Source: Sphaerulina vaccinii
Taxonomy: Eukaryota > Ascomycota > Dothideomycetes > Mycosphaerellales > Mycosphaerellaceae
Assembly: GCA_022570795.1 (NCBI GenBank)
Contig: JAKUDP010000008.1
Location: 1,674,001 to 1,738,000 of the forward strand
Reading direction: 5' to 3'
Length of the DNA stretch: 64,000 nt
Position numbers and translations under genes: made by a program. Positions 29,863 to 39,248 of the stretch are shown here, in pieces (within the stretch, counting starts at the first letter, position 1; each line of letters opens with the position of its first letter). Under the pieces are notes generated by a model. It was given only the letters and a program-made list of their open reading frames with translations. It was not told the origin of the DNA and did no database searches.

Positions 29863-32800
29863 ATGAATCCCTCGCAGCCTGTCGCCTCGCAGCTGAAGGG
29901 CGTCCAGTTCAACTACTTGTCTGCTCAGGACGTCCGCGCTCTCTCCGCCCGCCGCATCACGAGTACGACGACCTTCGATACACTGCTCAACCCGATTCCT
30001 GGCGGATTATACAGCGCAGAGTTGGGACCATTTGGCGACAATGCATGCGCAACATGTGGACTGAAGAGCCCGCAATGTCCTGGCCATCCGGGTCATATCG
30101 AACTCCCGGTGCCATGTTACCACCCAACATTCATGGACCAGGTCCTGAAGCTGTTACGAGCATCATGTACTTACTGCGGAAAGCTGAGATTGAAGCGGAT
30201 ACAAGTTGCTCGATACATCTGCAAACTGCGACTGGTGCGCTATGGACTGCTGAAGGAGTTGAACGAACTGGACGAGGTCGAACATCAAGTCACGAAGACT
30301 CCATTGGAGGTCAATACCGGCTCAGATGAAGAATCAGACGGAGATGCAGACACCAAGCACATCCAAGCCCAGCTGGAAGTATGGACAAATCGGACTATCA
30401 CACTCGCGAGAAAAGAAGGCCGGATATCAGAACAGAAGAGCGAAGCCACGAACCACGCGAGAAGGATGATCATTGCAGAGTTCATGCAGGAAATCACAAA
30501 GAGCAAAAAGTGCGGCAGTTGTGGTGGAATAGGCCCCAAGTACCGCAAGGACAGACTTGTCAAGATCTTCAAGTTACCTCTAAGTGAGAAGGATGCCGTG
30601 GCCATGGTGCAGGCTGGTCTGCGGGCAAAAGATCCCATGGTTGAGATCAGAAAGAGACGGAGGGCCGAGCAGAATCGAAAGAGGAAGCGAGACGATGATG
30701 AGGGTGTCGCTGATATGGACAACACTTCAGAAGAGGAGGGCGACCATGTGGACATGGACGAGTCGGAAGGCGAACCTGAGATCGTGGGTGGCGTGGTCCT
30801 GGACGATGCCATGGAGAGCTCGACTACGAAGAAGACGAAGTCCAGCACTGAAAGCGAATACTTGAATCCACAACGAGTACACGCGCACATACAACAGCTC
30901 TTCGACAGTGACGCCGAGATCTTGAGCCTGGTGTATGGACGCGACAGGCGGAGAGATGGTCCACTGTCAGCGGACATGTTTTTCGTCAAGGCCATCCTCG
31001 TCCCTCCGAACCAGTACCGACCAGAAATGAAGACGACCAGCAGCGACTCGCTTACGGAAGCTCAGGAGAACAAGCACTACAGAGACATCCTTACAAACTG
31101 TGGCCTGATCTCGGACGTGCAGAAGGAGCTTACTGGCCAGAAACCACAGGAAGGACGTTACAGAGCGAACACATATGTGGACCTCGAAAGAAGGTGGATC
31201 ACACTGCAAGAATGTGTGAACAGCTTAGTGGACAAGAACCTGGCGCCTGTGTCGGGTCGAGCAGCAACGCAAGTGCCAGATGGTGTCAAGCAGAAGTTGG
31301 AGAAGAAGGAGGGTATGTTCAGAAAGTACATGATGGGAAAGCGCGTCAACTTTGCCGCTCGTACTGTCATTTCTCCCGATCCCAACATCGAGACCAACGA
31401 GATTGGTGTGCCTCCAGTCTTTGCTGTCAAGTTGACATATCCTGAACCGGTCACGCAATGGAACGTCGAAGAGCTGCAACTGGCTGTACGGAACGGACCT
31501 TTCATCTGGCCTGGTGCTGTAGCGATTGAAAGCGAGAATGGATCTGTCGTGAAGCTGGAGCGAAAAAGTGCTGAGGAGAGAACAGCGCTGGCCAACGCAC
31601 TCATGGCGCCGTCAACGACCGGCAGTCTCCAAGGAACGCGGCCGAAGAAGGTGCATCGCCACTTGAACAACGGCGATATTGTGATCATGAATCGTCAACC
31701 CACACTCCACAAACCCTCTATGATGTGTCATCGAGCCCGAGTACTACCAGGAGAGAAAACACTACGAATGCACTACGCCAACTGCAACACCTACAACGCC
31801 GATTTCGATGGAGATGAAATGAACATGCACTTCCCACAGAACGAATTAGCGCGAGCCGAGGCGTTGATGATAGCAGACACAGATCATCAGTACATCTCTG
31901 CGACGGCCGGCAATCCACTGCGAGGTTTGATCCAAGATCACATCACGATGTCCGTCTGGCTCTGTAATCGAGACATGTTCTTCGAACGAGGCGACTACAT
32001 GAATCTTCTGTATGCAGCACTACGGCCCGAAGATGGGCACTGCGTCAACGGCAGAATGGAACTTCTCCCGCCTGCTGTTATGAAGCCGAAAGCACTATGG
32101 ACAGGCAAGCAAGTCATCAGTACTATCTTGAAGAACCTGACTCCACGGGGAGCGAAAGGCTTGACACTCAACAGCAAGAGTACGACCCCAGAGAATCTGT
32201 GGGGACCTGGCGGCAAGGGCGAAGCTGAAGTCATCTTCAAAGACGGAGAGCTTGTGTGTGGCGTTTTGGACAAGAAGCAGATTGGTCCTTCATCGGGAGG
32301 TTTTGTTAATGCTGTGTACGAAGCTTACGGCCACACAACTGCTGGCAGACTGCTCAGTGTGCTTGGTCGACTGTTGACGAAGCTTGAGCACATGCGAGCT
32401 TTCTCCTGTGGTGTGGAAGATGTCATCCTGACACGAGATGGAGAGCTCAATCGACGAAAGGCTCTGCAACCGGCCACAAGTGTCGGTACTACTGTCTCTG
32501 CTAAGTATGTCAAGATCGAGAACCCGGATTCGAAGTCTGGCAAGGAAGAGTTGCGGAAAAACATGGAAGAGGTGCTGCGAGACGATGCTAAGCTTCATAC
32601 CCTGGACCAGATGATGAACGCTGAGACTGGCAAGCTCAGTAGTGAAGTCTCGAACGCGTGCAATCCCGCGGGCCTTGCGAAGCCCTTCCCCAAGAACCAA
32701 ATGCAGACCATGACAATGTCCGGTGCTAAAGGGTCTAAAGTCAACGCCAATCTTATATCCTGCAACCTGGGACAGCAAGTCCTCGAAGGCCGACGTGTGC

Positions 32801-35073
32801 CAGTCATGGTTAGTGGTAAAACGTTACCTTGCTTCAAGCCTTTCGAGACGAGTGTTCGTGCTGGAGGTTATATCGTAGACCGCTTCTTGACTGGCACTCG
32901 GCCACAAGAGTACTTCTTCCACGCCATGGCTGGTCGTGAAGGTCTGATCGATACCGCTGTCAAGACGTCGCGTTCTGGTTATCTACAACGCTGTCTGATT
33001 AAGGGTATGGAAGGCCTGCGAGTGGAATATGACAGCTCTGTGCGCAATACCGAAGACGGCAGCGTCGTCCAGTTCCTGTACGGAGAAGATGGCCTCGATA
33101 TCGGGAAGGCGAAGTACATGGATGACTTCAAATTTACAGCCGAGAACTATCTGTCGCTATTCCATTCCATGCACATGGGCGAGGCTTTCAGTAATCTCGC
33201 CAACGAAGAGGCGAAGGAGGCAAACAAGGCAGCCGAGAAGAAATATCGCAAGACGCAAGACCTCGGTGCTTCTGACCCTGCGATCTCACAATATCCACCC
33301 AGCAGACACATTGGTTCTGTTAGTGAAAGGATGCTTGTCAAATCGCGAGAATGGATCGACAAGAACGAGCTGAAACTCATTAAGGACAAGAAGAAGAACA
33401 TTGAAGGGACTGTGTCGAAGAAGAACTTCAACACGATTCTCGATATCCGCTATATGAAGTCTGTTGTCGAAGCCGGCGAAGCTGTAGGCGTCGTGGCTGG
33501 ACAGTCTGTCGGTGAACCTTCGACGCAAATGACGCTGAACACCTTCCATTTGGCAGGTCACTCGGCAAAGAACGTGACGCTTGGTATTCCTCGTCTACGA
33601 GAAATCGTCATGACTGCTGCGAGCAAGATCTCTACCCCTCAAATGACACTTACAATGGGCGACGGAACTTCACGCGAAGAGGCGGAGAAGTTCGCAAAGG
33701 GCATTACCAAGCTTTCCCTTGCTGAGATTATCGATAAAGTCACGATCTCCGAGACCATTGGCAAGGGCAGAGGCTACCCAGAAGCTAAGAAGTACGAAGT
33801 CCGGTTCGAGTTCTTCCCCAGCGACGAGTACAAGAAGATGCACGCCATCACGATCGGAGATGTCGTTCACACCATCGAGAAAGAGCTCCTACCTTGGCTA
33901 CAAGCTGCTGTCAGAAAGCAAATCAAGAAGACAGGTGGCATGAATACCATCAAAGCTATCGAAAAAGCCATGGCAGCTGAAGTGGGAGAGTCTGCCGGCG
34001 CCATCGAACGAGCCCGAGCACAACCACAAGCTGATCGCGAAGGTGGTGACGATGACTCAGACGGCGAAGGTGACGACGACGCCACTCGCGACAAGTCAAA
34101 GAGCAACAAGCAGCAAGGTGGCTACGATGACCAAGAAGATGACGAAGATCGAGCACTGAAGGCACGCAACGCCACACCCGAGCTACAAGACCACGACGAA
34201 GAAGACGATGAAGGCTACCGCTCTTCGCGATCCTCATCTCCAGAGGACTCCGACGATTCCACCAAGAAACCGTCCGAACGCTCAAGCAAAGTCTCAGTCG
34301 AAGCCCGAGAACACCGCATTCGAGGCGGCGACACGACCTCCGACGTCGCCTCCTTCTCCTTTGACGATAAGAAGGGTGAACACTGCACATTTACCCTCGA
34401 ATACGATTCCTCTACAGCCAAAATCCTCATGCTGGCACTCGTAGAGAAGTCTCTCCACGAAGCACTCATCCAGAGCGTCTCCGGAATCCAGGACGCTGCC
34501 ATATCCGAGGCCGCATTGGAGAAAGCCAAACCAGGTGACGCACCCGTTATCTTGACATCGGGCGTGAACGTGAGAGCAATGTGGAACCATCAGAACATCG
34601 TGAACCCCCACAAACTCTACACGAATTCCTGCTACGATATCTTTGAAAACTACGGCGTAGAAGCCGGTCGAGCAGCTATCGTAAAGGAACTCCAGGGCGT
34701 CTTCGGCGGTCACGGTATCTCCGTCGACCCGAGACATCTCATGCTTATCGCCGACTATATGACGAGAGGTGGAGGCTATCAAGCTTTCAGCAGAATGGGG
34801 TATAGGTCTAATGTGTCTCCTTTCATGAAGATGTCTTTCGAAACTACGTTGGGTTTCCTGAAGGAGGCTGTTATGTCTGGTGAGGGCGATGATCTTGCTG
34901 GGCCGAGTGCGAAGATCGTGGTTGGCAACGTGAATACAATGGGTACTGGTGGGTGCGATGTTTTCATGCCGCTTGCTAATGGCGAGAGAGAGGAGGAGGT
35001 GGAAGAAGAGGAGTATGTTGGGCCTAGTGGAAGGGAGGTTGAGAGTGATGAGGATGTTGAGATGGAGGACTAA
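29863..35073 (+). CDS. RPA190: DNA-directed RNA polymerase I largest subunit
   Basis: Intronless, 1736 aa. It makes pre-rRNA in the nucleolus as the largest Pol I subunit. The first conserved zinc module is CATCGLKSPQCPGHPGHIEL at about residue 60. A further pair, CTYCG and CGSCGG, belongs to the clamp. The active-site metal loop is NADFDGDEMNMHFP at about 645. GEPSTQMTLNTFHLAGHSAKNVTLGIPRLRE marks the trigger loop. The acidic Pol I-specific insert (EGDDDATRDKSKSNKQ to SSRSSSPEDSDDS) lies at about 1390-1480. ATG at 29863 (MNPSQPVASQLKGVQF) matches the family N-terminus. The frame is also open for 810 bp further upstream, but that part is antisense to PRP3. Confidence 0.97.
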   Translation: MNPSQPVASQLKGVQFNYLSAQDVRALSARRITSTTTFDTLLNPIPGGLYSAELGPFGDNACATCGLKSPQCPGHPGHIELPVPCYHPTFMDQVLKLLRASCTYCGKLRLKRIQVARYICKLRLVRYGLLKELNELDEVEHQVTKTPLEVNTGSDEESDGDADTKHIQAQLEVWTNRTITLARKEGRISEQKSEATNHARRMIIAEFMQEITKSKKCGSCGGIGPKYRKDRLVKIFKLPLSEKDAVAMVQAGLRAKDPMVEIRKRRRAEQNRKRKRDDDEGVADMDNTSEEEGDHVDMDESEGEPEIVGGVVLDDAMESSTTKKTKSSTESEYLNPQRVHAHIQQLFDSDAEILSLVYGRDRRRDGPLSADMFFVKAILVPPNQYRPEMKTTSSDSLTEAQENKHYRDILTNCGLISDVQKELTGQKPQEGRYRANTYVDLERRWITLQECVNSLVDKNLAPVSGRAATQVPDGVKQKLEKKEGMFRKYMMGKRVNFAARTVISPDPNIETNEIGVPPVFAVKLTYPEPVTQWNVEELQLAVRNGPFIWPGAVAIESENGSVVKLERKSAEERTALANALMAPSTTGSLQGTRPKKVHRHLNNGDIVIMNRQPTLHKPSMMCHRARVLPGEKTLRMHYANCNTYNADFDGDEMNMHFPQNELARAEALMIADTDHQYISATAGNPLRGLIQDHITMSVWLCNRDMFFERGDYMNLLYAALRPEDGHCVNGRMELLPPAVMKPKALWTGKQVISTILKNLTPRGAKGLTLNSKSTTPENLWGPGGKGEAEVIFKDGELVCGVLDKKQIGPSSGGFVNAVYEAYGHTTAGRLLSVLGRLLTKLEHMRAFSCGVEDVILTRDGELNRRKALQPATSVGTTVSAKYVKIENPDSKSGKEELRKNMEEVLRDDAKLHTLDQMMNAETGKLSSEVSNACNPAGLAKPFPKNQMQTMTMSGAKGSKVNANLISCNLGQQVLEGRRVPVMVSGKTLPCFKPFETSVRAGGYIVDRFLTGTRPQEYFFHAMAGREGLIDTAVKTSRSGYLQRCLIKGMEGLRVEYDSSVRNTEDGSVVQFLYGEDGLDIGKAKYMDDFKFTAENYLSLFHSMHMGEAFSNLANEEAKEANKAAEKKYRKTQDLGASDPAISQYPPSRHIGSVSERMLVKSREWIDKNELKLIKDKKKNIEGTVSKKNFNTILDIRYMKSVVEAGEAVGVVAGQSVGEPSTQMTLNTFHLAGHSAKNVTLGIPRLREIVMTAASKISTPQMTLTMGDGTSREEAEKFAKGITKLSLAEIIDKVTISETIGKGRGYPEAKKYEVRFEFFPSDEYKKMHAITIGDVVHTIEKELLPWLQAAVRKQIKKTGGMNTIKAIEKAMAAEVGESAGAIERARAQPQADREGGDDDSDGEGDDDATRDKSKSNKQQGGYDDQEDDEDRALKARNATPELQDHDEEDDEGYRSSRSSSPEDSDDSTKKPSERSSKVSVEAREHRIRGGDTTSDVASFSFDDKKGEHCTFTLEYDSSTAKILMLALVEKSLHEALIQSVSGIQDAAISEAALEKAKPGDAPVILTSGVNVRAMWNHQNIVNPHKLYTNSCYDIFENYGVEAGRAAIVKELQGVFGGHGISVDPRHLMLIADYMTRGGGYQAFSRMGYRSNVSPFMKMSFETTLGFLKEAVMSGEGDDLAGPSAKIVVGNVNTMGTGGCDVFMPLANGEREEEVEEEEYVGPSGREVESDEDVEMED

Positions 35074-35274
35074 AGAGTCCATCTTGTTTTGTGTTTGGCG
35101 TTTGATTGGCTTTACTTGGAGTATGACATCCTGATCGAGGAGTGTACTCAACGGGATGATGGATGTATAGAAAGTAAATATGATACCTGCATAAGATTTC
35201 TGTACGGAGCGTATACGACTATGATACACTGCAGCCACTGGTCTCTTCTTCTCAAAAAGGTGATACCACGAAGC

Positions 35275-35430
35275 AAAAACAATCGCGAGATACTGGCTCG
35301 CTATCGGGGATGGGATGCGATCTGTCCAGGACGAATCTTGATCCTAAGGACTCCTGCAATTCATGATCGTACCAAGCATCAACAATAATCGACGACTTAT
35401 CGGTAATCCGCGAGACCACGGACGACTGTT
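35275..35430 (-). ncRNA. Array 2 unit 1, predicted Pol III structured RNA
   Basis: 5' AACAGTCGTCC at 35420-35430, CATATATG 27 nt upstream. The A box is TGGTCTCGCGG at 35408-35418. The T run is five long (35275-35279). The +39 hairpin is weak in this copy. Confidence 0.7.
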
Positions 35431-35503
35431 GGAATACGATGAAGTGGAACATATATGTACCTCACCTTCCGTACGACGAGTGTATGAGAGTGACCAAAAA
35501 GGC

Positions 35504-35645
35504 AAAACGATCGCCTCTTTGGCATGGCCTCAAATCTGCACACCAGACCGACATAGCCTCTGTCTCGTGAGGATGTCGCAGTAACAGCCAGCATCAATCA
35601 GAATCGACGACTTATGGTGATACCACTAGACCAAGGGGGACTGTT
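35504..35645 (-). ncRNA. Array 2 unit 2, predicted Pol III structured RNA
   Basis: CATATAC 28 nt upstream of 35645. Hairpin TCGAT-TCTG-ATTGA. The 3' strand reads GGCGATCGTTTT. T run 35504-35507. Length 142 nt. Confidence 0.73.
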
Positions 35646-35735
35646 GAAGACGCATTATGTTCAACAGTATATGGACATCACCCAAAGGCTCGAAGCCAGA
35701 GGAAAAGAACAGGCTCGGTGTACAGACCGAAAGAC

Positions 35736-35882
35736 AAAACAATCGCCACTTTGGCATGGCTACAGGCACCTCTCTCCAGGCAGGTCGATATGGCCTGAGT
35801 CTTGGTTAGATTGTGCACTGTTAGCCAGCATCGATGAAGATCGACGACTTATGGTGATGCCACTAGACTATGAACGACTGTT
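35736..35882 (-). ncRNA. Array 2 unit 3, predicted Pol III structured RNA
   Basis: CATATACC 28 nt upstream of 35882. Hairpin TCGAT-CTTC-ATCGA at 35831-35844, all five pairs Watson-Crick and different in sequence from most other units. Terminal strand GGCGATTGTTTT ends at 35736. Confidence 0.76.
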
Positions 35883-35989
35883 GTGAGAGATGATCTCAGG
35901 GGGGTATATGATGGCCATCACATAGGGGCAAGAGGGAGATGGGAAAGCAAGAGAAGTAAGTGAAGATGCAAAAGACAAGACGAGGAAGC

Positions 35990-36144
35990 AAAATAATCGC
36001 CTAGGTCAATGGTTGCTGGCGGGCATGGATCTGCATCAGCAAAGACCTCGTGGTCCGGGTCCAATCTCGCAGTGTCCAATACTTGCTGGGCATCAACAAA
36101 GTTGACGGCTTATGAGTTTACCACTAGACCAAGGACGACTTGTT
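35990..36144 (-). ncRNA. Array 2 unit 4, predicted Pol III structured RNA
   Basis: CATAGA 28 nt upstream. Hairpin TCAAC-TTT-GTTGA at 36093-36105, again fully paired with a new sequence. The 5' strand AACAAGTCG has one extra base and the 3' strand is CGATTATT, so the terminal stem is weaker here. T run 35990-35993. Confidence 0.7.
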
Positions 36145-36242
36145 AGAAAGCGCAGAAGTGGGATCGTCTATGTACACTCAACTCTACAGAGCTCTCGGGA
36201 AGCAAAAGAAGACAGAAGGCAGCAGAAGGAGTGGAAAGGATC

Positions 36243-36388
36243 AAAAGAATCGCCTTTGCCCAAGTGGGATCGTATCGGAGCTCACGACAAGTCAGAAGGC
36301 TTTGAGCATTCAGCGCGGCAGCTTCACTGTGCAAGCATCAGCTATGCTAACGACTTGTTGCTGTTCCACTAGACTACGGACGACTATT
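36243..36388 (-). ncRNA. Array 2 unit 5, predicted Pol III structured RNA
   Basis: CATAAA 28 nt upstream. A box TAGTCTAGTGG. Hairpin TTAGC-ATA-GCTGA at 36338-36350. 5' AATAGTCG against CGATTCTT has one mismatch. T run 36243-36246. Confidence 0.7.
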
Positions 36389-36480
36389 GGAAGATGCGAA
36401 CTGAGCCTCGTTTATGTAACTTAATCGTATGGAGCGTCCGAGGAGCAAAAGACAAGACAGAACGGCAACAAAAGAAGTGC

Positions 36481-36623
36481 AGAACAATCGCTCAATACCA
36501 GGAGCAGGCTACGCAAGTGTGGTGCACAGGAGATTCTCCGAAAGCACCTTCATACGTATAAGTACACTAGCATCGGCTTCGCCGACGACTTAGAGCTACA
36601 CCACTAGACCAAAGAGGACTGTT
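36481..36623 (-). ncRNA. Array 2 unit 6, predicted structured RNA with altered terminator
   Basis: CATATAC 29 nt upstream. Hairpin TCGGC-GAA-GCCGA at 36573-36585, perfect pairing. The usual T4 is interrupted (GTTCTGC), and no long T run follows at once. Termination may be leaky in this unit. Confidence 0.66.
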
Positions 36624-36715
36624 GAGAAGATGCGAACTGAGCATTGTATATGGATCTGAATCGGATGGAGCTCTTGGGAAGCAAAAGTCCGGAGAGAAAA
36701 AGACGGAAGGAGTGC

Positions 36716-36864
36716 AAAACAATCGCTCAATGACAAGAGTGTAACAAGGAGATGGACTGGGGTCTGAGGATAATCTCTCTGGAACCTCCTTTATACCTTG
36801 GAGGCAACCGGCATCAGCTATGCCAACGACTTATGGCTATTCTACTAGACCAAGGAGGACTGTT
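36716..36864 (-). ncRNA. Array 2 unit 7, predicted Pol III structured RNA
   Basis: CATATACG 28 nt upstream. A box TGGTCTAGTAG. Hairpin TTGGC-ATA-GCTGA at 36814-36826, +39 to +51. T run 36716-36719. The nearest to a consensus copy. Confidence 0.75.
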
Positions 36865-36970
36865 GGAAGATCAGGATATAGTGTCGTATATGGATTTCAT
36901 GCCAGGCCTATTGCAAGTACAAAAGCTAAACAATCATCGAAATGTGAGCTAAAAGGTCAGGTCAAGATGC

Positions 36971-37116
36971 AAAAAATCGCCTGTACTTCGTGTCTAGGAA
37001 ATGTCAATGAGCCAGCTTTAAGTCTTTTGGCTTTGAGCTTATACATTCCGTCTGTGTATAGAACATCAGCTATGCCGACGACTTACGAGTGTACCGCTAG
37101 ACCATAGACGACTGTT
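36971..37116 (-). ncRNA. Array 2 unit 8, predicted Pol III structured RNA
   Basis: CATATT 27 nt upstream. Hairpin TCGGC-ATA-GCTGA. The 3' end is GCGATTTTTTGC, in which a T6 run replaces TTGTTTT, so part of the terminal stem is lost while termination is strengthened. Confidence 0.7.
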
Positions 37117-37197
37117 GGCATACAGGAGTTGATGTCGAATATGGATCTTGCTTCACTGCTACCCGCAAGCAAAAGCTGAAAGATCTGACTAGGAGAC

Positions 37198-37347
37198 AAA
37201 ACAATCGCCGATACTGCGTGTCTGGTTCTAGAAGAATCTGCCAGCTCTAAGTCCCTTCGACTTAAGACATGTCCATTGCATCTAAGTATCAAACATCAGC
37301 TGGGCTGACGACTTACTGAGTGGACCACTAGACCATGGACGACTGAT
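37198..37347 (-). ncRNA. Array 2 unit 9, predicted Pol III structured RNA
   Basis: CATATG 28 nt upstream of 37347. The 5' strand is ATCAGTCG, slightly changed. Hairpin TCAGC-CCA-GCTGA at 37296-37308, fully paired. GGCGATTGTTTT ends at 37198. It is the outermost unit, next to the glycosidase-like gene. Confidence 0.72.
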
Positions 37348-37469
37348 AAGAACTGCACTGTTGAGCGAGCATATGAAAGCTAATCTGCTTTTTGGAATAT
37401 GCAAGAACTTTGAACAAGAACCGAGTCTTGAGATCACGGGGATGATGTGCGAAATGCATTGCTCTCTTA

Positions 37470-39248
37470 CTACTCAAGAACTCTCTTCAAGATAAGCAAT
37501 GAAGTCTCCAAACCCATAAGACCACTCGTGCTCACGATCCCTCCAGAAGTAGCCCACACCGCCTCACCCCAGACGCTCTCCACACCTGCAAGAACCTCTA
37601 CGCCATCTGGAAGGTATACGGTGATATCGCCAGCAACATCCGCATACGCGAGATTGATGATTGACACTAAGACGTATTGCTCTCCTACCCATGCTGCTGC
37701 ATCAATATCTGCCGCACCTTCAGACTCAAGAGTTTGGTGAATGGTTTCGCTGATGAAGAAGTCCGAAACAGTGTGGTTTGTGAAAACAGTGGCGAGCTTG
37801 TTCGTTATCTGAACGATCTCGACAGGTGTGAGATTGTGGTCGGCGTTGACGACGTAGTCCCACATTACGATGCCTTTCGCACCGTGGTTGATGTACATCA
37901 TCGTCATGACAACTTCTTCAGCTGCAGTTGGGAAGCGTGTCCAGAATGTTTCGTTTCCGAAAGCCTGTACAATGTCAACCTAGTGCTCTAACTGAACGTA
38001 GTACTCGTCTGTACATACCTGAGGCACACCCCATTGTGTCTTCTGCCAACCGATGATATCGTCCATATGAGTGAACCAGTCCAGACGATCGGATACATCC
38101 GTGAAAGATCCATGGCAGTCATCGCATCCACAACAGCCATAGGTTGCGTTACACGTAGTGTTATACACAGTCGAGAACGAAGTGTTAGTACTGATCGGAT
38201 ACACATCTGACAAGACGATCTCTGCACCAGAAGCGTAATCCTCATAATAGAAGTCGTAGCAGTTCAACGCTTCAGAGACAGGATGAAACTTATCCAGCGC
38301 TCTGATTTGCTCATACCCAAGCCTTGTCGCGTTGATTGGGTTCGACTTCCCATCTGGTTCGTCTGCGATATACCATAGCAAAATTGATGGATGCGATTTC
38401 AGTCTGTCGACTTGCTCGATCATGTTTGTGAAGTTCGTTGGCTGGAAGAGAACATCATATTGGAAGAAAAGTCCTAGCTCGGCAGCTTTGTCGAGATATG
38501 GTTGGAAGACATCCCAAGGGAAAGGTGAGTTTCCAAGATCGCCTGTTGGTACGATATGTATCATGTTATAGCCCATGGCAGAAAACTCCTCGAGGGTGGA
38601 TGTGGAGGTGTTCCAGTAGAGCGTCCATTGCGTGTAGTACGTGTATGGGAAGATTTTCATCCATTCTGTCGACTTTGCTCTTCGATATGACAGTCCTCCG
38701 TACAGGTTGTCTATCCTGGTAGATGTCGTCTCGTCGCTTGGCAATGGTAGCTTAAGGATCTCCGAAGAGGCTGTGTAAGACGACTCGTTGTCATATACTG
38801 CTACGATACTGATGTTGTAGGGCTCAAGCTGGGCAGGAATGCTAGTTAGGTCAATTGAAACCTCCAATAGCTCTCCGATCGTGACCTCTGAGGTGTTTGC
38901 GCTGAGATGTTGGCCATTGAGAGCAAGTGTGAAGGCCAAGCTGATCTCATCGACTGGACCGATCGCGTCTGGCGTGTAGGCAGCGCCAACTAGATACGAG
39001 ATGGAGGCGTTGATCAGTACACTGGCACTCTTTTCGTCTTCCAGATATATGCTGTATCGTGGTGCGATCTTGAGATTCAGGAGTGGGGAAGTGGAGATTG
39101 TTGGCTCCACGAACTGCCCACCGGGGTTGAAGGAGGCATTGGTGGCTCGGTATGCTTTTCCACACCAGATGTCGACGCCTGCAGGATTGTTAAACTGGGC
39201 ATATGCAAAGCATATCAGTAGGATGACCGCCAAGCCTATGTTGCGCAT
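37470..39248 (-). CDS. Secreted glycoside-hydrolase-like protein (TIM barrel), two exons
   Basis: Exons 38019-39248 and 37470-37964 join in phase 0 to 574 aa. A signal peptide (MRNIGLAVILLICFAYAQ) precedes a beta-rich domain with many N-glycosylation sequons (NAS, NTS, NIS, NES). From about residue 205 it reads like a (beta/alpha)8 glycosidase: MIHIVPTGD, ILLWYIADEPDG with a candidate acid/base Glu, IVLSDVYPI and, after the splice, WGVPQAFGNETFWTRFPT and INHGAKGIVMWDY. The acceptor tacag at 37965-37969 restores this last block; the earlier ctag does not. The enzyme family number and substrate cannot be given. A C-terminal beta domain ends the protein. Extracellular or wall location is inferred. 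Confidence 0.8.

Larger units (their letters stand above)
35269..37376 (-). repeat. RNA array 2: nine tandem diverged units on the opposite strand
   Basis: Unit 5' ends (minus strand) are at 35430, 35645, 35882, 36144, 36388, 36623, 36864, 37116 and 37347, a spacing of 215-262 bp. The same four blocks as in array 1 are kept in every unit: CATAT-like element 27-29 nt upstream, A box at +13, hairpin at about +39, and the terminal strand with T run (altered in one unit). The array is transcribed leftwards and ends about 200 bp from the RPA190 stop codon. Together with array 1 it makes an inverted pair around PRP3-RPA190, nine units on each side. Confidence 0.85.

Noticed and set aside
34294..35238. 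314-codon minus-strand ORF at the end of RPA190
   Set aside because: Antisense to the conserved C-terminal part of RPA190.
25525..37376. tRNA-derived SINEs or a CRISPR-like array
   Set aside because: SINEs are dispersed and carry no upstream TATA at fixed distance or tandem 240-bp spacing. CRISPR repeats are short, exact and prokaryotic, while here the repeats are long and diverged in a fungal nuclear genome.
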